The translations under genes and the position numbers were made by a program. Shown here piece by piece: positions 20,501 through 28,902 of a DNA stretch of 64,000 nucleotides (positions are counted from its first letter, which is position 1; every line of letters starts with the position of its first letter). The notes below the pieces were generated by a model, which saw only the letters and a list, made by a program, of their open reading frames with translations, did no database searches and was not told where the DNA came from. The stretch is from Tribonema minus (taxonomy: Eukaryota > Sar > Xanthophyceae > Tribonematales > Tribonemataceae): NCBI GenBank assembly GCA_017506865.1, contig JAFCMP010000036.1, positions 124,001 to 188,000 on the forward strand. Direction: 5' to 3'.

Positions 20501-23500
20501 AGCGTTGCTGGCACCAGCGGCGACACCATGCAGCCGCCGGCGCTGATGTTGTACGCCGTGGATCCGCTGGGGGTTGCCACTATCAGCCCTGCAATGGAAG
20601 CGGCATAGCGCTAGGGTTAGGGTTTAGGGTCGGGAATAGCGCCGGAGTGCGGCGGGCGTGGCGGCCGAGAGAGGCAAACAGAAAGCAGGAGGCGCGGCAG
20701 CAGGCGGTGACGCGTGGCGGCGATGGCAACGCCGCGCGCGCTCCCCAGTGCGCGCTGCTCGCTGCAGCGTGACTGGCATCGCCGCCGCGAATGCGTGGGC
20801 GTTGCCATCCTCTCTCGACAGGCGCCGCCCCCAGTGAGTCTGTTGCGTGCAGTTGCTTGCAGCGCGCGCGGGAGGCCAGGGAGCGGAAGGGGGGGGGGGG
20901 GCGCCGAGGAGCGCGGGCGTAATAAACGCGCAGTGGACCCTGCGGAAACCGCGCGAGAGACTGCGGCGGTAATCAACATATGCGTTTTGCCGCCCCATTC
21001 AGCTCAGCAGGACCATTGTCGAGGGACTGAGACCGTGTGCGCGCGGCTTTGCCCGTGCTAGCGGTACCGGGCAATGGTGAACGCAGCATGTGGCATCCCT
21101 ACATCAGCGTCGAACTTCACTTCAAAGTAGAAGTATGATACACATGTATGGCGCGCGTGCCGCTCTCGCTGTTGTACGCAACCATTGTCGTGTGACGAGC
21201 ATAGCGAAGACTCCGCTCTTGTCACGTCATATATGAAGCTTGCACACAAAAGTCTTTTGATTGGTGGATACGGTGGTGCTGTTTGACTCGTGGCCAATTG
21301 CTGCTGCAGCGGCGACCACGGTTATTGGTGGAAGGCACTTGCGGCTAACCATCCCTTGCCACCTAGAGCTCCACGATCTTTTGATTCGTTTCCATATGGA
21401 CTGGTCGCACACGCAGTGCAGGGTGAGGGTCAGTGCAGGGTGAGGGTTAGGGTAAGCCACGCCAGCTACCTACGTACCGTCGCACTGAGCGGTGGTGACA
21501 AGCTGGCCGTCCACATACACCTCCAGCGTGCTGAACACAGTTCAGTCACATCAGTTAACTGATGCAACTTAACTGATGTAACTTGCATCAGTTAACTGAT
21601 GTAACTGATTTTTTTGTTTTTTTTTGTTTACATCAGTTAACTATGTAACTGAACTGGGGCTACCACGCTCGAGGCGTATGTGGACAGCCAGCTCGTCGCC
21701 ATGGCACAAGGCGGCGGTACGTAAAAATTGGGTGTAGCTAATCCCAACCCCACCCTGACTCTCGGGCGTGTGTCGACAGCAGCTCGTCGCCACGGCTTAG
21801 GGCGACGGACATAGGTATCTTGGTGTACACCAGATACCTACGTACCGTCGCCCTGAGCCGTGGTGCGTGTACACGCCCTGAGCCGTGGTGACGTGTACAC
21901 CAGATACCTACTTACAGTCGCCCTGAGCCGGGTAACGAGCTGCCGTCCACGTACACCCCCAGCATGCTCACCCAGTGCATGTTAGGGTTAGGGTCAGCTT
22001 AGGGTTAGCCATGCCTGATACCTGCATACCTCGCCTTGAGCGGTGGTGACGTCCACTTACATCTCCAGCGTGCAAACCCAGTGCAAAGTTGGGGCTAGGG
22101 TTAGGTTTAGGGCCAGAATAGGGTTAGCTACGCCCAATACCTACGTACCGTCGCCCTGAGCCGTGGTTACAAGCTGTCCGTCCACGTACACCTCCAGCGT
22201 GCTTCACCCAGTTCAGTTACATCAGTTACACCCAGATACCTACGTACCATCACCCTGAGCCGTGGTGACCAGCTGTCCGTCCACGTACACCTCCAGCGTG
22301 CTCAGCACGCCCGACAGGCCCCTGTTGACGATGAACTCATTGAGCGAGTAGAAGGTGTGCTGCAGCGTGCCCGTCCTGCGCACGGCGCGACAGTTGCGGC
22401 AGCGGATTACAATTAGGGCTAGATTAGGGTCTAGGGTTAGGGTTAGGGTAAGGTAGTGACGGCAGCAGGTTAAAGTAAGGGTTGGGTTAGATTTGGGGTC
22501 GAGTAGTGACGGCGGCGGAGCGCGCGCAGCGATGGGCACGCGCGGCAGCGGCGTCGTTCCGCGTCGGCACGAGCATTGAGACATCAGATAAGGGTTGGGG
22601 TCAGGTTAGATTAAGGGTTGAGTAGTGACGCTGGCGGGTAAAGATTCAAGTAAGGTTGGGGTTGGTGTTGGGTAGTGACAAAAACGGAGCGCGCGCAGCG
22701 ACTCATTAGCACGCACGGCAGCAGCATAGCTCCGCATCGGCACGAGCAGTGAGACGTCAAAAACATGTTCAGGGGAGGGGGGGGGAGAGGGCAGTGAATG
22801 TGGTGTGGGGTCAAAGCGTGCGCTGCTCAATGCAAGACGACCGTGGCGGAGAGCGCACACAGTCCCATGTTGCGTCAGTACGCACGCTCAGTCATCATGC
22901 CAGCCGCGCACAAATGCGGCAGACGTGTGGCATGGCATGTTGAACTCTGCAGTGCTCGACGACGACAATGTGTCGCCAAAGCTGCGCAGCCGCCAGTGGC
23001 AGCCATGCGCGCGGGGGTGCAGACATGCCATCATCCTCTTCCTAACCCTAACCCCAACCCCTGACGCATTCGCGCGCGTCCAACATGCTGCGCAGCGCCA
23101 CAACGCCACCTGCACAGTACGTGCACCTTGTTGGGTTACCCTACCTACCTTGACCCTAAGCCAGGCGCGTGCTACCCCTTACCGTACCCCTGGCGAAACC
23201 CTAACCGCAACTCTAACCCTACACGCACCCGGAGAACACATCGCCTGCCCAAAGCGCGTGCGTAGCGTGCCCGCCATGCGCTCCCCCGCTGCACGCAGGA
23301 ACGCACTCCATCACCCTTACCCCCTGCCCCTAACTTCAACCCTGACCTCACCCCTAGCTTCAACCGGAACCCTGCGACGCACTTGGAGTACACGTCGCCG
23401 CGCAGGCGCGTATGCAGCGTGCATGCCATGGGCTCCTCGTCCGCATTCAGGACGTGGTCGACTGCTCTGGTTGTAACCCTTATTTAAACCCTAGCCCCTA

Positions 23501-24114
23501 GCGTTAACTTCAACCCTTGCCTGACACGCACCGAGTACACCTCGCCGCGCAGGCGCGTGCGCAGCGTGCACGCCATGGGCTCCTCGTCCGCGTGCAGAAC
23601 GCGCTCCATCACCCCATCCCTAACTTCAATGCCTAACTTCAACCCTAACCTACGACGCACCTGGAGTACACGCCGCCGCGCAGGCGCGTGCGCAGCGTTC
23701 TCGCCATGGGCTCCTCGTCCGCGTGCAGGACGCGCTCCATCACCCCATCCCTAACTTCAACACCTAACTTCAACCCTAACCTACGACGCACCTGGAGTAC
23801 ACGTCGCCGCGCAGGCGCGTGCGCAACGTGCACGCCATGGGCTCCTCGTCCGCGTGCAGCACGCGCTCTATCATTGCGCGCGCGTCGCGCATCGAGAACG
23901 GCGCGAGGAACCCCAGCGAGCCGAGCCCCAGCGCGAGCGCGGGCGGTATCGGATGAGCGTCATCGAAGTAGGACGCGGCTTTGAGGGCAGTGCCGTCGCC
24001 GCCCAGCGTCACCATGAAGTCCACCTGCTCGGCGAGGTGGCGCGGGTCGAAGCGTGCGACGTGCGGGAGGAAGCGCTGCGCGGGGTCTGCAAAGGGGGGG
24101 GGGGGGGGGGTTAA

Positions 24115-24147
<33 letters not shown>

Positions 24148-27100
24148 GGCGATTGAGAGGGTGTGCATCTCGTAAATGCATGCATGCCCTGTGTACATTA
24201 CTTCATCGAAGAACGTTCCAGGCATGTGTTGACGCACGTTTTGTTGATGCTTGCTGTGGGCGTGAAGCCATGTACTTCAACTACCGATTGAACGCGCACG
24301 TACGTGCGCATGCACATTGCGCACGCACTCGTGTGCTGCCAGGATGCCAGCTTTGAAGTTCAAACAGTAGGGTCAGAAGTAGGAAAACTCCGCAGCGCGA
24401 CCGCTCCTAAAACCCCAGCCTGAACACGCGAGCTCAGCGGTAGGGTCAGCGGAGGGTAAACTCCCATCCTAACGCTGCAGAGCGAGCGTCCCCGACACCC
24501 CATCCACCTAGCCCTAACCCCAACCCTAGCCCCTAACCCTAAGCACGCACTGTCCGCAGGTCACATCATTGCGTCTGCAGGGAGGTACAGGAAGCCTCAA
24601 ATGCGCCGCTGAACGCTAAAATTAACCCAAAACCTCACTACGCTGTCTGGCCACCTGTGAGGGGGTCTTCCGACGGGTCCAGCAGCACTTTGAGGCCCTT
24701 GTCGCGCTGCAGCCAGTCCACGAGGTCCGCGGTGCGGCGCGCCACCTCCTTGTCCCGCCACTTCTTTATCACCTGTCGCAGTACAAGCGTTGCCACGCGG
24801 CAAAAAGGAGAAGAGCTTCCTCTTTATGGATCCAACTCAAAGTTCGTACAGCTGTAGGTGACAATGTGTGATGGGCGCCAATGCCTTCCACCAATGTTCG
24901 TTTGTTTTTTTCACCAATTTTTATGGCAACGAATCAATAGATCGTACTTTTTGAATTATTGAAGTCACTTGTTGCGGTTGTGAACAGGTTGCGCCTGCTC
25001 ATGAACCGCAGGCGCAGCTCAATGGAGCTCCGCCCCACCCCCGCCCACCCTGCGTTGCGGCCACGCCAACTGCCTCCTGAGGCGAGCGGTGGCACGCACC
25101 TCACCTTCCACTCGCACTGTGAATCTTGAACTGGCAACGCCGTGCGCAGGTTGAGTAGAGCGCTGATGCGCACTGCTGCTGGACATGACCCAAGTGATTG
25201 AAGTCAGGGAAGAGATCACGTCAAGTTGAGTTGCCTCACCGCAGCGCGCTGCGGCCAGCGGTTTCACATCAGCCGCGCTGTCAGCCGAGTCTCAACTTCA
25301 ACTTTAACATCAAGTTGACGTTGTGCTGACAAGAGCAGCCACGCTGCTGCCGATCAACACAAAGCAGGCGCTTGATGTCACGTTATCCAAATGGCTAACT
25401 TCACATGTGAGGTTGCCGCACTGCGACGCGCCGCGGCAGATGGCCCCAGAACCGCCGCGCAGCCCACCCGGAGCGCACGTGCTGAGCTCTAACTTCAACT
25501 TCAACATGCAGTTAAACTTGTGCCGATCGCCAGTCGCCTGCCGCCTTTGCGCTGAGGGCCCCTGGGGGCCTCCTATGGTGGTGATCAAGCCGACCGCGCA
25601 GTATGCGCTCGTGAATACGGAAGCAGTTTCAGGCGAAGCAAGCAACTGCAAAATGCCACCACTGTGTGTCGCAAGGATACATGTGTCGCAAGGATACATC
25701 CGTGCGACACACAGTGGTGGCATTTGCATTTGCTTGCTTCACCTGAAACTGCTTCCGTATTCGCGAGCGCATACTGCGCGGTCGGCTTGATCACCACCAT
25801 AGGAGGCCCCCAGGGGCCCTCCCGCGCAAAGGCGGCAGGCGAGAAGGAAGAAAAGCCATATGTAACGCTGCCGTTCAACACTCAGCACCATGTCAAAGCT
25901 CAGTCGTCTAACTTTGCTTGCAAGGTTGACTCACCGCGACGCGCCGCGGCGGGTGGTCTCAGAACAGCCGCGCAGCCGCTGAGAGCGCACGCGCTGAGCT
26001 CCAACATCAACTTCAACCTCTGATCGAACTTATGCGGACCGCAGCAAGTACACAATGCTGCCGTTGAACACCCAGCACCATGTCAAAGCCAAATCGCCCA
26101 ACTTCACATGTGAGGTTGACTCACCGCGACGCGCCGCGGCGGGTGATCCCAGAACAGCCGCGCGTCGCGCCCGGAGCGCACAATATTGGCGCCTGTGCTG
26201 AGGCCAATCAGCGATTGCGCCTTCTTGTCCGTCAGCACCTGCAGAGCGTGGCACACGTGCAGCAGCGCTCAAAGGTCAGGAATACGGTTGCACAAGCGCG
26301 ACTTATTGGGTCCATTGCTGAGTTGACGTGCCCCTTTTGTGGTGGCCTGTATGTTGGGCAAACTCACCACATGCCCCACAACACACCCTTCGCGCAGAAG
26401 ATATCATATTAAGGTTAGCTCCAGACGTATTCCTGATTGCCAAATACGCCCCAAATACGCCGGATTTGTGTGGTCAAATACGTTTTCATGCAACCGTAGT
26501 CAGGTAAGATGCTGTTGACGCAAGTGCGCCCGCCAGTGCGCAGCGCACACGGGGCGCAGAGAGCGGGGAAGCGGCGGGTTGGCAGGTGTTGCGGCTGCCG
26601 ACTGCGGACTGCAGGAGCGGCGGCTTTGCGCGCAACGTGCCGATGAAACAAACACAGAAGTGGCCGGTGGCGGACAATACCGTAGCACATCAAGACACGC
26701 ACTCGCACGGCTGTGTACTGAGCGCTTGAGCCCTGCGCCAGCCGAAAATTGATGCGCACCGGCGCCGCTGCTTGCAGGGGCCACCGCGCCGTCGTGCAAA
26801 CCATGGTTCTGATGGCCTCTTGCTTCGCTCAATCCTCTGCTGCAGCTGTTTGCTGCTGAGTGTTGCAGCAAGATTGACAGATGGTACGCGATGTAGCCGC
26901 GCCGCCGCACAGTGGTGGCGCCGCTCAGCGTCCTCGTGTTGAGCACTCCGCGCAAATCCGTGCATGCGCACTTCTACTAGTCACAGGGTATATGTGTGTG
27001 AAAGGTGACACGTGCATGCGCCCTTCCAGATAACTGATTGTATCGCAAGTGTGAAAGACTTAAGCTGCAACACGGCTGACGAGGCACCGGCCGGGGACCG

Positions 27101-28735
27101 TCAGCAGGCACCACTGCTGCCGCCGCCGCCGCTGCCGCCACCGCCGCCGCTGCTGCTGCTGCTGCACGCGTGCGCCACTCACCCGCGCCATCGCGGCAAA
27201 CCCCATCACGTACTCCGGGAAGTCGATGGTGCCGCTGTCGTTGCGGTCGAACGCGCGGAAGTACTTGGTCGCCCACTCCTCCTTCATGATGCCAAAGTTT
27301 CGCTTGATGGTCCTCCGGAACTCGTCCCGGGACAGGTACTCCTTCGAGCCGGCGATCTCGCGGAACGATTGCCACTGCGGTGGCGGCGGCGGCGTGCGGA
27401 TCGGCGTGAGCGCAGGCGGCAACAGCAGAGCGATGGGTCAACGCCGGAACTGAGCAATGGGCAAGGCTGTGCTACTTGGTGCCACAGGGGGCGGGCACGC
27501 AGCAGAGGCAAATGGCGGAACTGACTAATGGGCACGGCAGTGCTGCTTGGTGCGGCAGGGGGCTGGCGCGCAGCAGAGGCAGGCACTGCTCAGCGGTGCC
27601 ACAACCGACCAGCTTCGGAGGCGCGTCGTGTGTATCGATCGGCGGCGCAGAGGGCCATAATCAGGGCTAGGGTTGGGGTTGACCCTAAGTGGTAATATAA
27701 CTGCTTCCACGCTGATGAAAGGGTACTGCTGCAGTCAGATGTTATCATGCACCTGGTGCTATGCAAAGGTCGCCACCATGCGTCGGAGCCGCGCTGTTAC
27801 CGCGAATGCAGCAGAGGCCAGGCACTCTACTCTTCAGAGCTCATGTGTTCGATACGAGCGGCTTGAGACATAATGCACTGCAGCCTCCATGTCAACTCCC
27901 GGCGCTCTCTCCATTTGTGCTGCTGTTTCGAGAGGACATGTTTGTGAACAAGCACTGACGGGGTGAAGTGCGAGCCCTCGTACTGAGCGGGAGGGCCGAG
28001 CGGTGCAGCAGTCGCCGTCATGGCACGACGAGATCCGCAGGCCACTGTCTGATCTTGGCAGGTGTACATGGCAGCAAAATGACACAGATGGTGACGGAGA
28101 GCATCAATAAACACAATGGTCAATGCTTTGCACGATCAAGTTTCGGGTGTTGGCGGCAAAGGCTACAAAATTTTAGAGCAAGAGAGTACCAAGCCATGTC
28201 AGTGCTCTGAAGAAAAGGCGCTGAGTTTAATGCCATCGTTTGTGTTGGTCGGTGAGTCGTTTGGCTGCCACGTGGGTCAACCGCATCAGCTAGTCTGTGA
28301 ACGACACGAAGTGGAGGGCAGAAGTCTCACCAGATCCTCCAGCTCCTCAGGAGTGAAGTTTGTCCTAAGCTTGAGCGCTTTTGTGATCTGTGCCCAATCT
28401 TTCGGCAAAGAGAATACTTCAAATCCCTTTCCCGGGGTCGTCGTCAGCCCCCTGCTGCACGCTCCTGCTGCTTCCAATTCTGGCCTGAGCGCCTGTGATC
28501 GTCCTGATCTTCCTGCTCCACTGCTCCGACAATGGCCAGATGGTGGTCTGACGAGAGATGAGCAGCCGCATCTTTGTGCTGCGGCTTCCAATGTCCCTGG
28601 TGAGGCGACGACTGCCTGTGCTCCCCGCCCTGCTCGAGTGCATAGCCTCGCGCCGACTAATCTCCAGCCGGCAGCAGGCATTGTGACTGCCACACTAAAC
28701 TGATTGCGAGGTTCCAGCGGCGCTGAGCAAGCCAC
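17503..28735 (-). CDS. NAD kinase with N-terminal EF-hand module and leader peptide
   Basis: ATP-dependent NAD kinase, making NADP from NAD. Exons on the minus strand: 28735-28331, 27374-27183, 26238-26125, 24772-24655, 24086-23792, 22375-22248, 20588-20400, 17798-17503; 578 aa, all phases consistent. Residues 1 to about 100 are Arg/Ser/Ala-rich and look like an organelle leader; Met19 (28681) is an alternative start. Residues 120-199 form an EF-hand region with one canonical loop, DRNDSGTIDFPE (178-189). The kinase core follows: VIKKWRD, GGDGT (305-309), FYSLNEFIVNRG with Asn-Glu at 387-388, TPSGSTAY (423-430), ITPIAPHSLSFRP, and a C-terminal DWFQSIREKLHWN. These match the animal/fungal-type NAD kinase order. 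A Pro/Ala-rich tail ends the protein. Ca2+ control of activity is inferred from the EF-hand. Its start codon lies 167 bp from the PRP38B start. Confidence 0.92.
17799..19860 (-). repeat. Array of copies of the NAD kinase last-exon acceptor
   Basis: The true last exon begins at 17798; on the plus strand its start reads cgtcatacgacatccagc. Related segments (cgtcgtacgacatccagcct and variants) recur near 17955, 18093, 18228, 19482, 19612 and 19742. Most are preceded by gttgatgaacggtg(g/a) and followed by a tgt(c/g)ggcggcgcgcgc-type stretch. Spacing is about 130 bp within each cluster. The array is interrupted by the inverted repeat at 18262-18645. Confidence 0.87.
18262..18645. repeat. Long inverted repeat carrying a PHD-like zinc-finger fragment
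   Basis: Arms at about 18262-18420 and 18478-18645 are reverse complements with roughly 85-90% identity by eye and a loop of about 55 bp. The left arm reads on the plus strand as WRIQCGKCKAWAHKTC, a Cys-x2-Cys...Trp-x-His-x2-Cys pattern typical of half a PHD finger. The right arm encodes the diverged equivalent on the minus strand. It sits inside an NAD kinase intron and interrupts the junction-copy array. It may be a foldback element or a captured gene fragment; I cannot assign a family. Confidence 0.72.
20067..20336 (-). repeat. Copies of the NAD kinase exon 7 donor junction
   Basis: The true donor is at 20399/20400. Its plus-strand surroundings (atgccaaatggaagtgtagg, then atggctcaccgtccgcgcgc and gccgtctccgg) recur at about 20075-20150 and 20250-20330. 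A weaker trace lies near 19870-19920. Each copy includes the last codons of exon 7 (for PETARAD) plus the donor and about 40 bp of intron. Confidence 0.85.
21235..21410 (+). repeat. Dispersed repeat, copy A
   Basis: A segment of about 175 bp beginning near gaagcttgcacaca, including gcagcggcgaccacgg and ggtggaaggcacttgcggct, and ending near gatcttttgattcg. It matches the reverse complement of 30315-30495 at about 80-85% identity by eye. It lies in an intron of the NAD kinase gene. No transposase or target-site duplication is visible; family unknown. Confidence 0.7.
21470..22235. repeat. Array of direct and inverted copies of the NAD kinase exon 6 donor junction
   Basis: The true boundary is at 22247/22248 (plus strand: tacctacgtaccatcaccct, then gagccgtggtgacc). 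Direct copies lie near 21470, 21835, 21900, 22018 and 22137. Two further copies, near 21662-21722 and 21765-21815, run in the opposite orientation. The first of these reads on the plus strand as LEAYVDSQLVAMAQGGG followed by a GTACGT donor, a clear relative of the exon end LEVYVDGQLVTTAQGDG. TTAGGG-type runs sit between copies. Confidence 0.87.
21536..21655. repeat. AT-rich palindromic repeat, catcagttaactgatg units
   Basis: The palindrome catcagttaactgatg and close variants occur about four times in 120 bp around a T-rich core, with an inverted final copy. It is strongly AT-rich against a GC-rich background. Each unit can fold on itself, and the block as a whole can form a larger hairpin. 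Confidence 0.7.
23218..23780 (-). repeat. Four tandem copies of the NAD kinase exon 5 donor junction
   Basis: The true donor is at 23791/23792. The plus-strand segment acgacgcacctggagtacac, then gtcgccgcgcaggcgcgtgc and the ccatgggctcctcgtccgcg codons, recurs at about 23222, 23372, 23530 and 23656. Spacing is 125-160 bp. The two copies nearest the exon are almost identical to it for about 90 bp and each keeps the CCAG|GTGCGT-type donor; the farthest is strongly decayed. Confidence 0.9.
24088..24146. repeat. Poly-G tracts next to an NAD kinase acceptor
   Basis: Two G runs (about 18 and 30 bases, separated by ttaa) lie immediately intronic of the exon at 24086. On the gene strand they are C runs, forming an extreme pyrimidine tract just before the CAG acceptor. 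Similar C/G runs adjoin several other acceptors in the window. Confidence 0.8.
25210..25990 (-). repeat. Decayed copies of the NAD kinase exon 3 donor junction
   Basis: The true donor is at 26124/26125 (plus strand gaggttgactcaccgcgacg, then cgccgcggcgggtgatccca). Related segments lie at about 25922-26000 (closest), 25405-25490 and 25228-25265. All carry the caccgcgacgcgccgcgg motif in increasingly degraded form, each followed by gaacagccgcgcag-type sequence. Confidence 0.82.
25535..25841. repeat. Near-perfect inverted repeat with arms of about 140 bp
   Basis: The left arm starts cgcctgccgcctttgcgc and the right arm ends gcgcaaaggcggcaggcg. The arms include ggcccctgggggcctcctat and the reverse complement of the same. 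They meet at a short centre containing a duplicated tgtcgcaaggatac. The block could fold into a very stable hairpin. It lies in an NAD kinase intron and encodes nothing recognisable. It resembles a foldback or MITE-like insertion, but no target-site duplication is evident. Confidence 0.87.
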
Positions 28736-28902
28736 ACCAGATCTGAAGATCGTTGAAGTTTCGGATTAAGTTCAACTTGGTCAATGATCAACGCGACCCC
28801 CAACTCTCGCGGGGCGAATCACGTTCATCGCAGGCCACCAGCTGCTTGATTGGACGTCAACACTAAAGGGGAGCACAGCTGCTGTGAAGCTTGCTCGCCA
28901 AC
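28736..28902. promoter_or_regulatory. Bidirectional promoter between NAD kinase and PRP38B
   Basis: 167 bp separate two start codons on opposite strands. A tgattggacg (CCAAT-type) element lies at about 28852-28861 and a gttcaacttggtc/gttcatcgc-type stretch nearby. Both 5' UTRs and the shared promoter must fit in this space unless transcription starts inside the genes. Confidence 0.6.
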
